From Winogradskyella forsetii (lineage in GTDB: Bacteria; Bacteroidota; Bacteroidia; Flavobacteriales; Flavobacteriaceae), in the NCBI RefSeq assembly GCF_013394595.1, contig NZ_CP053348.1, positions 4,374,501-4,438,500 of the forward strand: DNA of 64,000 nt, read 5' to 3'. Within the stretch, counting starts at the first letter, position 1. Every line of letters starts with the position of its first letter. This document shows positions 26,763 to 36,340 of this stretch, one piece after another. Position numbers and translations under genes: made by a program. The notes beneath the pieces were generated by a model. The model saw nothing but the letters and a program-made list of their open reading frames with translations. It was not told the origin of the DNA and made no database searches.

Positions 26763-29700
26763 TTAATAATCATAATACCCATCACGTCCACTTGGTGTCA
26801 CACGCTGTCTATCATTATAAATCGCTAAATTGAGGATTTCGGTATATTGTTCTTCCAGTTCCTTGGTTTTATCGACGATGGTGCCATAATTTTCAGATTT
26901 ATAATAATAATTTACTACCAATTGATTTGGGTCTTTTGGTTTAATAAACGAGATGTAATGCAAAGCTTCTACCTTTCCAGAATAGTCGTCGTCTTTGTCA
27001 ATTTTAAAGAAATACATTTCGGCATTTTTGCCTTTATCAGTTACAAAATCGCGTTTAAAAAGAAACTGAATGGAGTCTTTTTCTTTTTCAAAATTGGCAT
27101 CAGATAAGAGTTTGGATTTGGCGAATTGTTGTTGACTTATGTTTATGGATTTCAGTTTACTTAAAAGCTTAGCGTCATCTAATTCTTCTAACAATAAATA
27201 TTGATTTTCTTCATCTTCCACAAGCTTTTCTGTTAGTTTTGCTGGAATTTTTTCTTTCGCTTTCGTTAACAATACATAGTATTTTACCAAAGCGTTGGTG
27301 TCATCCACATTTAGTAGTTTTTCAAAGAAATCTTGTGCTGTGCGTTCATTTCGGTAAGGAAAAATAAGTCTGACGTAAGTCGCCAAATTATAAGAATACG
27401 TATTGTAACCATAATTATAGTTTCCTAAATTTCGCTTCACTTCCATTTTACCATCATTAATGAGCTGGTTTTTGTATTTCTTATAGGTTTTTGGTTTTAC
27501 CAATCCACTATCTTTTACTTTTGCCAGTAAGGTGTAAAGTGGTTGTTTATATTCTGAAATCGTACTGTATTCCAATATTTTTGGGAACAAGGATGCCTTC
27601 AATTCCAAAGAATCTTTCTTGTAATAATTATAGAACATAGAGCCAACACTTCCCAATGGTAAATCGCGTTCCATAAGTTCTAAGGCGATACTATAATTTT
27701 CTTTTTTGTTTGAGCGGAGCAAACCTTCCAGAATGGAGGTTTGGGTTTGTGGGTCTGAATAACTATCGTGATACAGTTGTTTTATAAACGGTAAATTATT
27801 TTTTAAATCGATTTCAATAAGTTGTTCTACGAGGTGCGATTTAATGTTCAATCGTTCTTTATCGAATTTAAAATCCTTGAGCACCGAAACAATATCTTTA
27901 CTATTGTGTTTTTTGAATTTAACAAGGTCATAAGATTCAAACACTAAACTGTCATTGGCATTTAAAGCTTCAAAAAATTGTTTGGTTTTATCTTGAAGTA
28001 CATCTTTTCCTAAGAGTGTATCTTTTGGTGAAAAGGACTCGTAAAATTCGGTTACAAATTTTGAAGGGCCACTTATAGAATCCACCAGAGTTTTGAGTTC
28101 AAAAAGTACGCCTTCTTTCAGTATGTTTTTGACCAATACTTGCTTGGCACTTGCCGAATCCGTGTAACTAAAGCTGTTGGTGTAGATATCACCCTTTTTA
28201 TTTGACGACCGATTTGAAATCTTAAAGCCTTTGGCTTCATTATAATAATGTGCTCCGTAATTGACTTTGTGCTCTAAATCCTTCCAAAGGCTATCGACAT
28301 TATGAAACATTTGCAAATCGTGAAACTTCGTTCTAGAAACTGAGATTTGCTCGTTGGCATTGGTGGAATAAGTATTTTCCTTTATGGTCTGTTCGAAGGC
28401 TTCCGGTTTTTGTGAACCGCTATAATTATAGCTATAAGGGTTTGGTGCAGGTGCTTTGGCGTTGCTGTTTACTGTAAAATGCAAAGACGTGTCCACAACT
28501 TTTTCAAAACCAGAATAATCTGTTTTATTGAATTTAAAAGACTTAAAAAAGTCGGTTTTTTCATCTTCATTGGTGCCAACATAGCCCAATAAATAATAGC
28601 TGCCATCTTTTACTATGGTTTTGAGGTGTAATTTCTTATGTTCATTAGAATCTAATACGGCTTGCGATTCATAGGTTTTGTAATCACCTGCTTTAAATCC
28701 GCCTTTAGCTTCAGTAAGCTTATAATTTTTATATAAGGCATGATGAAAATATTTAGCTTCAAAACTATCTTCTTCAATATAAGCTATATCGTTTAGAACA
28801 GCTTCTTCTAGAAAGTAATAAGCATCGTTTTTATAGCCTTCAATTAATTTTTTACCATAGTTGTGCATGTTGCTTGAGACATAATATTCCGGAAAATTGA
28901 CTTGGAATTTATGACTTGGTGCAACAAATAATTGATTGTTATTTGTAGGAGTTTTTAAAGTGATTGAATTGAAAATTTTGTCTTCATGTTGAAGTACAAA
29001 ATCACTTCGACCCGCAAATTTTATAATAATAATCTCCAACGGTGTTTGGTAAATATGATATTTCTGAAATTCGCCTTTCTTGGTTTTATTCACAATGCTG
29101 ATGCCAGGATAAGGTGTGGTCAATTCTGTCTTTGAAATGATATCTCCAGGAATATCTTCGTACAATAAATGGTCAATATCTTTTAAGGTAATATGTTCTT
29201 TTTCGTTTGGTAAATAGGTAAACCGACTGATTCTGTTTATGGTTAAATAGGCACCATTGGTCATGTCTGGGTCTAAGTAATATTTTTGTCCACCATAGGA
29301 AAACTCACGCAGTTTATCATAAGTATTGATGCTTAAAAACCCATCTGGTGTGTGGTGTTTTTTGAGCTCTGGTGTAACAAAAAGACTGTCGAGCTTTGTT
29401 TTTTCGGTTTTGCTATAATCTGTTTGCTCAGAAGTTAAGGCTTTTACTTTATAGCCTCTTTTGCGCAACATGTTAATCATACCTTGCTCACCTGGCAAAT
29501 GCGCTGCGCCAACACCAGCAAAAACCGATTTGGTTGGCATGAGTTCCTCCAAAGAAATGACCATGTTTTCATTTCGAATATAGAGCATATTCTCTCGGTA
29601 GAATTCCGTATTCACGCCAGCACCAATGGAATCCAATAAATCTAAATTTCTATCGCGATATAAGTTTTCTTGAATTAAATAAGCGTTTTCCTTCGCGTAT

Positions 29701-30275
29701 AATTTTTGTACCCAAGGATCCAATTCTTTTTTGTTGGCATTGTAAGCGGCTTTAGTGGTTAAGTATCGCGATTCGGCTAAATCCTCTAAACCATATATTT
29801 TTTTATTGTTTTTCTTTCCGGCTTGAAAAATAAACATGTCCAAATAGGTTTCTTCTTCAAAATTATCCGAAGAACTACTTTTTCTATAGAGATAAGCATT
29901 TACGGCATTATTATCCATACGAACCGAACCTCTAATCGCCATTTCCTCCGGATGTGTTAGTTTGAAAAGATTGGTGTAAAAATCGTTATTATAATTAGTG
30001 TAGGCAGCCATCTGGTCCAGCATCATCTCATAATTAAAACCAGGCCATGTGGTTGGGTCTGACTCTAATGCGATACAATCGCTTTGTTCCAAGGCTTTAT
30101 AAAACACATCATCTAAACGAAATGCTACTTTTTTGCTCACGTGCATCGTACCATAAAGGTAGGATGGTTTTTCAAGTCCGTTTCCTGTAATTTTCCAGAG
30201 CAAACTTTGATATTTCTGTTGAGAGAAAGCAACTATTGTGAATAATGTAAGGAATATAGATAGGATTTTTTTCAT
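26763..30275 (-). CDS. Very large secreted TraB/GumN-domain protein
   Basis: A 1170-residue exported protein. A signal peptide (MKKILSIFLTLFTIVAFSQ) leads into a TraB/GumN domain of about 280 residues: YLYGTMHVSKKVAF near 40-53, DCIALESDP, and the closing GVGAAHLPGEQGMINMLRKR near 255-275. TraB/GumN proteins resemble metalloproteases of the Tiki family. The remaining 850 or so residues are unlike anything I recognise; they look like alternating beta-rich and alpha-helical repeat segments. Stand-alone GumN proteins are near 300 residues, so most of this one is extra. Likely periplasmic or outer-membrane-associated. Confidence 0.8.
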   Translation of the reverse strand: MKKILSIFLTLFTIVAFSQQKYQSLLWKITGNGLEKPSYLYGTMHVSKKVAFRLDDVFYKALEQSDCIALESDPTTWPGFNYEMMLDQMAAYTNYNNDFYTNLFKLTHPEEMAIRGSVRMDNNAVNAYLYRKSSSSDNFEEETYLDMFIFQAGKKNNKKIYGLEDLAESRYLTTKAAYNANKKELDPWVQKLYAKENAYLIQENLYRDRNLDLLDSIGAGVNTEFYRENMLYIRNENMVISLEELMPTKSVFAGVGAAHLPGEQGMINMLRKRGYKVKALTSEQTDYSKTEKTKLDSLFVTPELKKHHTPDGFLSINTYDKLREFSYGGQKYYLDPDMTNGAYLTINRISRFTYLPNEKEHITLKDIDHLLYEDIPGDIISKTELTTPYPGISIVNKTKKGEFQKYHIYQTPLEIIIIKFAGRSDFVLQHEDKIFNSITLKTPTNNNQLFVAPSHKFQVNFPEYYVSSNMHNYGKKLIEGYKNDAYYFLEEAVLNDIAYIEEDSFEAKYFHHALYKNYKLTEAKGGFKAGDYKTYESQAVLDSNEHKKLHLKTIVKDGSYYLLGYVGTNEDEKTDFFKSFKFNKTDYSGFEKVVDTSLHFTVNSNAKAPAPNPYSYNYSGSQKPEAFEQTIKENTYSTNANEQISVSRTKFHDLQMFHNVDSLWKDLEHKVNYGAHYYNEAKGFKISNRSSNKKGDIYTNSFSYTDSASAKQVLVKNILKEGVLFELKTLVDSISGPSKFVTEFYESFSPKDTLLGKDVLQDKTKQFFEALNANDSLVFESYDLVKFKKHNSKDIVSVLKDFKFDKERLNIKSHLVEQLIEIDLKNNLPFIKQLYHDSYSDPQTQTSILEGLLRSNKKENYSIALELMERDLPLGSVGSMFYNYYKKDSLELKASLFPKILEYSTISEYKQPLYTLLAKVKDSGLVKPKTYKKYKNQLINDGKMEVKRNLGNYNYGYNTYSYNLATYVRLIFPYRNERTAQDFFEKLLNVDDTNALVKYYVLLTKAKEKIPAKLTEKLVEDEENQYLLLEELDDAKLLSKLKSINISQQQFAKSKLLSDANFEKEKDSIQFLFKRDFVTDKGKNAEMYFFKIDKDDDYSGKVEALHYISFIKPKDPNQLVVNYYYKSENYGTIVDKTKELEEQYTEILNLAIYNDRQRVTPSGRDGYYDY

Positions 30276-30622
30276 AATATAAAGTAATCAAGGCTTGTAA
30301 AGATATTTAATTCCCACAAACAGCCATATAGAATCTATAAAAGTCATTAAAAAAACGATATAGATAAATGTGTTTTCAACTTTATTAACTTTTAAATGCA
30401 TGAATTATTTTATGATAGAGCTATAAATAAAACGAATGGAAACCAGTATCAAGTATTACCTTAAGTGTTGTACTTTTGCAATTGAAAAAGAAAATCATTT
30501 GTCTCCTCGAAGAGATTCTGAAATAAATTCAGCATGAAACGAGCAGATTCAAAATTTTATCACGCAACGCAATGTTTAATAGCGAACAGCATGTGTCCCA
30601 AATAAATAATAAACACAAACAC
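30276..30622 (+). promoter_or_regulatory. Upstream region of hemH with promoter element and hairpin
   Basis: No gene is seen in these 347 bases. TACTTTTG (30471-30478) fits the -7 consensus. The leader between it and the hemH ATG contains a small stem, ctgaa (30518-30522) with ttcag (30528-30532), within a sequence resembling dispersed intergenic repeats of flavobacteria. The leader is about 145 bases long, unusually long for a simple start. Confidence 0.4.
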
Positions 30623-31657
30623 ATGAAAGGCATATTATTAGTCAATTTAGGCTCTCCAGACAGTCCAAAACCTAAAGATGTAAAGAAATATCTTGGTGAA
30701 TTTTTAATGGATGAACGTGTTATAGACGTACCGCTTTGGGCGCGAACACTCTTGGTTAAAGGCATTATTTTAAATACACGACCAAAAGCGTCGGCTGCAG
30801 CGTATCAAAAAATATGGTGGGAAGAAGGGTCTCCGCTAATTGTGCTGTCAGAAAGGCTACAACAAAAGGTTCAGGACAAAGTTGATTATCCTGTGGCTTT
30901 GGGCATGCGTTATGGAAGCATGACTTTAAAAAACGGACTTCAGGAATTGGTAGATAAAGGTTGTACTGAAATAAAAACAATTCCGCTATATCCACAATTT
31001 GCAATGGCGACTACAGAAACCATTGACGTAAAAGTAGATGAGTTGGTTGCTGAACATTTTCCAAATGTGAAAATCACACGAACACCAGCGTTTTACCATC
31101 GTGAAGATTATATCAATGTACTGTCTAAAAGTATCGCTGAAACTTTGGATGGCTTGGATTACGAACACATTCTATTTAGCTATCATGGCGTACCTGAACG
31201 GCATATTCGTAAAAGTGACATTACCAACGGAAATTGTAAGATGGACGGCAAATGTTGTTTTAAAAAGGGCAGCGAACAACACGAATTTTGTTACCGACAC
31301 CAATGCGAAATTACAACGGTGAACGTCGCCAAAAAACTCGGGTTAAAAAATGGGACTTACTCAACCACGTTTCAATCCAGACTTGGATTTGACCCTTGGT
31401 TAAAACCTTATACAGACCGAACAATTGAGAGAATGGGGAAAGCAGGCACTAAAAAAATGGCTATTGTAACACCTGCTTTTGTGAGTGATTGTTTAGAAAC
31501 TCTTGAAGAAATTGCCATGGAAGGTGAAGAAATTTTTCATGAAATGGGAGGAAAGGAATTTACCGTAATACCTTGTTTAAATGAACGTGAAGATTTTGCT
31601 CAAGTACTTACCAATATCGTAGAGGAATGGGCAAAAACTAAAACAGAAGCCGTTTAA
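30623..31657 (+). CDS. hemH: Ferrochelatase
   Basis: A 344-residue enzyme that inserts Fe(II) into protoporphyrin IX. It begins MKGILLVNLGSPDSPKPKDV, the usual ferrochelatase start, so I reject the 17-codon extension to 30572. The metal-binding and catalytic histidine is in FSYHGVPERHI, and the late TFQSRLGFDPWLKPYT and CLETLEEI are diagnostic. A cysteine-rich stretch (CKMDGKCCFKKG, CYRHQC) lies between them. Completes the heme pathway started by the cluster at 12.6-25 kb. The MATE gene overlaps its stop by one base. Confidence 0.95.
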   Translation: MKGILLVNLGSPDSPKPKDVKKYLGEFLMDERVIDVPLWARTLLVKGIILNTRPKASAAAYQKIWWEEGSPLIVLSERLQQKVQDKVDYPVALGMRYGSMTLKNGLQELVDKGCTEIKTIPLYPQFAMATTETIDVKVDELVAEHFPNVKITRTPAFYHREDYINVLSKSIAETLDGLDYEHILFSYHGVPERHIRKSDITNGNCKMDGKCCFKKGSEQHEFCYRHQCEITTVNVAKKLGLKNGTYSTTFQSRLGFDPWLKPYTDRTIERMGKAGTKKMAIVTPAFVSDCLETLEEIAMEGEEIFHEMGGKEFTVIPCLNEREDFAQVLTNIVEEWAKTKTEAV

Positions 31658-33012
31658 TGGCAAAAGTATCTTCACAAGAATTAGGGAATCAGTCCATTGG
31701 TAAATTACTGATTAAGCAAGCCGTACCTGCATCTATTGGAATTTTGGTCATGTCGCTTAATATCTTGGTCGATACCATTTTTGTTGGTAATTGGATTGGA
31801 CCAACTGCCATAGCAGCCATAAACGTGGTGCTTCCCGTATCCTTCTTTATTGCAGCGCTTGGGATGTCTATTGGTATTGGCGGTTCTTCAATAATATCTA
31901 GGGCTTTGGGTGCAGATAATACCGTAAAAGCTTTAAAAACATTTGGAAACCAAATTACGTTAACCACGTTAGTAACGGTTGTTTTTGTAGTCTTTGGTTT
32001 ACTATATATCAACGATATCGTACCTGCATTTGGTGGAAAAGGTGCTATTTTTCAACCTGCTAAAACCTATTACAGAATTGTATTGTACGGCGTTCCGGTT
32101 TTGGCACTTTGTATGATGGGAAATACTGTCATTAGAGCAGAAGGCAAACCCAAATTTGCCATGTATGCCATGATGTTTCCGTCCGTAGGCAATTTGATTT
32201 TGGACGTATTGTTTATCAATGTATTTGATTGGGGAATGGCAGGAGCAGCATGGGCAACCACAGGTTCTTATATCTTATGTTTTGTGTTTATACTTTGGTT
32301 TTTCCTATCTAAAAATTCAGAATTAAAAATTGATTTTAATCATTTCGGGTTAGACCTTCCTATTGTTAAAGAAATTGGTGCCCTTGGATTTGTAACGTTA
32401 ACGAGACAAGCCATTGTTAGTGTCACTTATCTATTGATGAATAATATTTTATTCGACTTAGGAGGTGAAACGTCTGTTACTGCTTATGCCATCGTTGGTA
32501 GAATGCTAATGTTTGCTTTATTTCCTGTTTATGGTATCACCCAAGGATTTTTGCCCATTGCAGGTTTTAATTATGGCGCAGAAAAATATGAACGGGTACG
32601 AGAAGTTATAATTACAGCTATAAAATATGCCGCTTTACTAGCAGCTATTGTTTTTGTGTTTTTAATGATTTTCCCAGAATCCATTACACGATTATTTACG
32701 CAAGATGCTGAGGTACTCATAGAAACGCCACCAGCCATGCGTTGGGTTTTTGCAGCCACGCCAATTATTGCCGTTCAGTTAATTGGTGCTGCCTATTTTC
32801 AAGCCGTGGGTAAAGCGATTCCTGCGTTGCTGTTAACTTTAACACGTCAAGGGTTTTTCTTTATTCCATTAATTTTTATTTTGCCTAAATTTTATGGAGC
32901 GTTGGGTGTTTGGATTGCGTTTCCGGTTTCCGATGTGTTGTCAACCATTGTAACGGCCTATTTTTTACATCGTGAAATGAAGTTGAATTTAAAGACGGAA
33001 GCGGTTAAATAA
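31657..33012 (+). CDS. MATE-family multidrug/cation efflux transporter
   Basis: A 451-residue inner-membrane protein with about 12 hydrophobic segments in two homologous halves. Typical MATE features: LIKQAVPASIGILVMSLNIL and VDTIFVGNWIGPTAIAA near the start, and GFLPIAGFNYGAEKYERV in the second half. It exports drugs or metabolites by exchange with Na+ or H+. Start overlaps the hemH stop (TAATG), so the two genes are coupled; a role in porphyrin export is possible but unproven. Confidence 0.9.
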   Translation: MAKVSSQELGNQSIGKLLIKQAVPASIGILVMSLNILVDTIFVGNWIGPTAIAAINVVLPVSFFIAALGMSIGIGGSSIISRALGADNTVKALKTFGNQITLTTLVTVVFVVFGLLYINDIVPAFGGKGAIFQPAKTYYRIVLYGVPVLALCMMGNTVIRAEGKPKFAMYAMMFPSVGNLILDVLFINVFDWGMAGAAWATTGSYILCFVFILWFFLSKNSELKIDFNHFGLDLPIVKEIGALGFVTLTRQAIVSVTYLLMNNILFDLGGETSVTAYAIVGRMLMFALFPVYGITQGFLPIAGFNYGAEKYERVREVIITAIKYAALLAAIVFVFLMIFPESITRLFTQDAEVLIETPPAMRWVFAATPIIAVQLIGAAYFQAVGKAIPALLLTLTRQGFFFIPLIFILPKFYGALGVWIAFPVSDVLSTIVTAYFLHREMKLNLKTEAVK

Positions 33013-33137
33013 GTAGTAATCCGTAATTTTAAATATAGGGAATAGAATTATTTTCATTTATTAGAAATTAAGTCTAAGGAATACAACGTCCCGATAGTGA
33101 CAAAATATGGGTAAAGGGATAGAATAGTTTTTAAAAT

Positions 33138-33177
33138 TGTGCCTTTAGGTACAATATATGGTGTACCTAAAGGCACA
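33138..33177. repeat. Strong perfect hairpin (16-base stem)
   Basis: tgtgcctttaggtaca (33138-33153) and tgtacctaaaggcaca (33162-33177) are exact inverse copies separated by eight bases. No T-run follows, so it is not a classic terminator. It lies between the MATE and hemJ genes; the rest of 33013-33296 is empty of genes. Confidence 0.85.
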
Positions 33178-33296
33178 CTTGCTCATAAGTTATGATGTTT
33201 TTTACCTATATAAAATCCCTAACAGGACGATTTAGAAGAACATAATTATAAAACAAAGCCAATTTTAAAACCATATAAAATTACCATCTTTACAAC

Positions 33297-33845
33297 ATGG
33301 AATATTATAACTATATAAAATCACTTCATCTTATCTTCGTCATCACGTGGTTTGCTGGGTTATTTTATATTCCTAGGTTATTTGTATATCAAATTGAAGC
33401 GTTTCATAAGCCATCGCCAGAAAAGGAAATTTTAGGTAAGCAATTAAAATTGATGGCAAAGCGCTTATGGTTTATTATCACTTGGCCATCAGCCATTTTA
33501 GCAACATTATTTGCGATTTGGCTGATGATTTTAATGCCAAGTTGGTTACACCAAGGTTGGATGCATGTGAAATTACTGTTTGTACTTCTACTGTTTATTT
33601 ACCACTATAAAACACATATTTATTATAAACAACTCCAAAAGGATGAGGTAAAGGTCACATCAAACTATATGCGCATTTGGAACGAAGGGGCTACTTTTAT
33701 TCTGTTTGCTGTCGTTTTTCTGGTCATCCTTAAAAATTCTATCAATTGGATATTTGGCGTTCTCGGCATTGTGGTTTTGGGAATTCTAATCATGTTGGGT
33801 TTCAAATTGTATAAAAATATTCGCTCTAAAAATCCGGAGGCTTAA
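33297..33845 (+). CDS. hemJ: Protoporphyrinogen IX oxidase HemJ
   Basis: A 182-residue protein with four to five membrane segments, matching HemJ (UPF0093, formerly grouped with CopD). The N-terminus IKSLHLIFVITWFAGLFYIP with RLFVYQIEA carries the conserved His and the W-x-G-L-x-Y-x-P-R pattern; AKRLWFIITWPSAILATLF and HVKLLFVLLLFIYHY follow. HemJ oxidises protoporphyrinogen IX to protoporphyrin IX in the inner membrane. It acts after HemF and before HemH, both in this window, which strengthens the call. Confidence 0.9.
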   Translation: MEYYNYIKSLHLIFVITWFAGLFYIPRLFVYQIEAFHKPSPEKEILGKQLKLMAKRLWFIITWPSAILATLFAIWLMILMPSWLHQGWMHVKLLFVLLLFIYHYKTHIYYKQLQKDEVKVTSNYMRIWNEGATFILFAVVFLVILKNSINWIFGVLGIVVLGILIMLGFKLYKNIRSKNPEA

Positions 33846-33857
33846 AACGCTAAAATT

Positions 33858-33910
33858 ATAAATCTCAAATTCCAAATTCCAATTTGTGCCCATGGGAATT
33901 TGAGATTTAT
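33858..33910. repeat. Perfect 16-base inverted repeat after hemJ
   Basis: ataaatctcaaattcc (33858-33873) and ggaatttgagatttat (33895-33910) pair perfectly around 21 bases that themselves contain aaattccaattt. Position 3' of hemJ suggests transcript-end protection or termination, but no T-run follows. Confidence 0.8.
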
Positions 33911-33996
33911 GGAATTGGTATTTGCGCGTAGTGCTTTTGGATTGATTATTGCTATATTTAAAACTTAGAATTCCGAATTAAAAGCTTCCCATCTTC

Positions 33997-35466
33997 ATGG
34001 GCATTTCTATGAATAGAAAACGTTTATCCTTACGAACTCGAATCATAATCAACATGATACTTTTGGTATTGGTGGCTTCAGTTTTAATCGCTGCAGTAAC
34101 GATTTACCAATACCGAGAAGAGGCTAAGGATTACCACAAGGAGCGTTTAGAGCGTAAGGAAGCCGCTATTAAGGAACATATCGACTTTATTCTGAATGGA
34201 AGGGAAAATACTTATGAGGTAACGACAGAAAATATTCCTTTAATTTTTAAGGATAAAATATTTGAGATTGATGCCATACATAAACTACAAATTAACCTTT
34301 ATGATTTAGATGGGCAATTACTAAAAAGCTCAAAGCGCATTATACAACGAGACACTTTAGATAGTTGTTTAGATGCCGAAATTTTAAATACACTTTCCAA
34401 CACTTTAGAGCATCGTTATGTCGTTAAAAATAAGGAGGCAGGAGAAACTTTTCAATCGTCTTACTCTTATATAACTGATGATAGATTTAAAAACTTGGCG
34501 ATTTTAAATTTACCTTATTTGGAGAACGATGATTTTTTAAATAAAGAGCTAAAAGAGTTTTTAACACGATTGGCTTATGCCTATTTAGTATTGATTTTGG
34601 TGGCGATAATTTTTGCTTATTTCATATCTAATTTCATCACAAAATCATTGCGAACCATTAGTGATAAAATGAATGAAACACGTCTGGAAAAGCGAAATAA
34701 AAAAATACAGATTGAATCGTCTAGTGAAGAAATAGAAACTTTGGTCAATTCTTACAACAGCATGATTGATGAACTAGAAGCAAGTGCTGTGGTGTTGGCA
34801 ACCAATGAACGCGAGCAAGCATGGCGCGAAATGGCAAAGCAAGTGGCGCATGAAATAAAAAACCCATTGACACCAATGCGATTGACCGTTCAAAGTTTTC
34901 AACGTAAGTTTGACCCTGAAGACGAGAACATCAATCAAAAGGTAAATGAATATAGCAATACTTTGATTCAACAGATTGATACCATGAGTTCCATTGCGTC
35001 GGCATTTTCAAATTTTGCTAAAATGCCAGCTCAAAAAAGCGAGAATCTCAATGTCGTTCACATTGTAAAATTGGCACTGGATATTTTTAATGAAGATTAT
35101 ATTGAATTTCATTCAGAAGCTGAAGAAATCATCGCCAAATTTGATAGGACTCAATTAATTAGAGTGGTTACCAATTTGGTTAAAAATGGCATTCAAGCGA
35201 TTCCTAACGATTCCGAAAACCCAAAAATCGATGTTCGTGTGTTTAGTGAGGTTGATATGGTCAATATCACAATTGAAGATAATGGCTCTGGAATTGAAGA
35301 AGACACGAAAGCAAAAATATTTGAACCTAAATTCACCACCAAATCCAGTGGAATGGGATTAGGTTTAGCTATGGTCAAAAACATTGTGGAAACTTATAAT
35401 GGAAGTATTACCTTTACATCGCAACTAGGAAAAGGAACGATTTTTACGGTTACTTTTCCTAAGTAA
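33997..35466 (+). CDS. Orphan sensor histidine kinase (NtrY-like)
   Basis: A 489-residue membrane sensor. Two membrane segments (about 15-35 and 190-212) enclose a periplasmic sensing region of about 155 residues. A HAMP linker (SKSLRTISDKMNETRLEKRN-type) follows, then HisKA with the phospho-accepting H285 in QVAHEIKNPLTPMRLTVQ, and HATPase_c with N (LVKNGIQAIP), G1 (IEDNGSGIEE) and G2 (SSGMGLGLAMVKNIV) boxes. NPLTPMRL is typical of NtrY-like kinases. No response regulator is adjacent. Confidence 0.92.
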   Translation: MGISMNRKRLSLRTRIIINMILLVLVASVLIAAVTIYQYREEAKDYHKERLERKEAAIKEHIDFILNGRENTYEVTTENIPLIFKDKIFEIDAIHKLQINLYDLDGQLLKSSKRIIQRDTLDSCLDAEILNTLSNTLEHRYVVKNKEAGETFQSSYSYITDDRFKNLAILNLPYLENDDFLNKELKEFLTRLAYAYLVLILVAIIFAYFISNFITKSLRTISDKMNETRLEKRNKKIQIESSSEEIETLVNSYNSMIDELEASAVVLATNEREQAWREMAKQVAHEIKNPLTPMRLTVQSFQRKFDPEDENINQKVNEYSNTLIQQIDTMSSIASAFSNFAKMPAQKSENLNVVHIVKLALDIFNEDYIEFHSEAEEIIAKFDRTQLIRVVTNLVKNGIQAIPNDSENPKIDVRVFSEVDMVNITIEDNGSGIEEDTKAKIFEPKFTTKSSGMGLGLAMVKNIVETYNGSITFTSQLGKGTIFTVTFPK

Positions 35467-35487
35467 TAACGCTTAAAAACAACTATC

Positions 35488-35542
35488 TGTCACCTTGAGC
35501 GCCTTTCTATCGAACAGGCAGGCAATCGAAAGGTGTCTGACA
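35488..35542. repeat. REP-like degenerate hairpin upstream of enoyl-CoA hydratase
   Basis: caccttgagcg at 35491 and cgaaaggtg ending at 35535 can pair (cacctt with aaggtg), enclosing gaacaggcaggcaatcga. The GC content is well above its surroundings. It resembles the CACCTTGAGCGCAGTCGAAAGGTG-type repeats I recall from flavobacteria. Confidence 0.45.
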
Positions 35543-35557
35543 ATAAAACAACTTTCA

Positions 35558-36340
35558 ATGAACTACGAAAACGTACAATCAGCACATTCAAAAGGTATTA
35601 CAACCATCACAATCAACAGACCAAAAAAGCTAAATGCCTTAAATAAAGCTACTATTCAAGAATTGCACGATGCTTTTGACGAGGCGAATAAAGACAAGGC
35701 GACTAAAGTCATCATCATCACGGGAAGTGGCGACAAAGCTTTTGTGGCAGGAGCAGATATTAGCGAATTCGCTGATTTTGATGTTAAAGAAGGCTCAAAA
35801 TTGTCGGCCCAAGGTCAAGATTTGTTATTTGATTTTGTAGAAAACCTAAACACTCCAGTTATTGCTGCCATTAATGGTTTTGCTCTTGGAGGTGGACTGG
35901 AATTAGCAATGGCCTGTCATTTTAGAGTCGCGAGTACCAATGCCAAAATGGGCTTACCAGAAACGTCACTTGGCGTAATTCCTGGTTATGGTGGCACGCA
36001 ACGTCTACCACAATTAGTCGGTAAAGGAAGAGCTATGGAAATGGTAATGACTGCTGGAATGATTGATGCTGAGCAAGCTTTAAATTATGGTTTGGTAAAT
36101 CACGTGGTGGAACAAGACGAATTGTTGCCACTAGCAGAAAAAATCGCTAGTAAGATTATGCGAAATTCATCCGTTGCCATTGGGAAAGCCATAAAAGCGA
36201 TTAATGCCAATTATAAAGACGGAAAAGATGGCTACAAAGTAGAAATCAAGCAATTTGGAAAATGCTTTGGTACTGAAGATTTTGTTGAGGGTACAACTGC
36301 TTTTTTAGAGAAGCGTAAGGCTGAGTTTCCTGGGGAATAA
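35558..36340 (+). CDS. Enoyl-CoA hydratase (crotonase family)
   Basis: A 260-residue enzyme starting MNYENVQSAHSKGITTITIN. Oxyanion-hole motifs: AFVAGADISEF and FALGGGLELAMACHFRVA; catalytic-glutamate region: LPETSLGVIPGYGGTQRLP with both conserved Glu positions. It hydrates trans-2-enoyl-CoA in fatty-acid or butyrate-type metabolism. The longer frame begins at a TTG (35495) inside a repeat and adds residues foreign to the family, so I start at the ATG at 35558. Confidence 0.93.
   Translation: MNYENVQSAHSKGITTITINRPKKLNALNKATIQELHDAFDEANKDKATKVIIITGSGDKAFVAGADISEFADFDVKEGSKLSAQGQDLLFDFVENLNTPVIAAINGFALGGGLELAMACHFRVASTNAKMGLPETSLGVIPGYGGTQRLPQLVGKGRAMEMVMTAGMIDAEQALNYGLVNHVVEQDELLPLAEKIASKIMRNSSVAIGKAIKAINANYKDGKDGYKVEIKQFGKCFGTEDFVEGTTAFLEKRKAEFPGE

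Noticed and set aside
35495..35557. Upstream extension of the enoyl-CoA hydratase
   Set aside because: Begins at TTG within a repeat and adds residues not found in the crotonase family.
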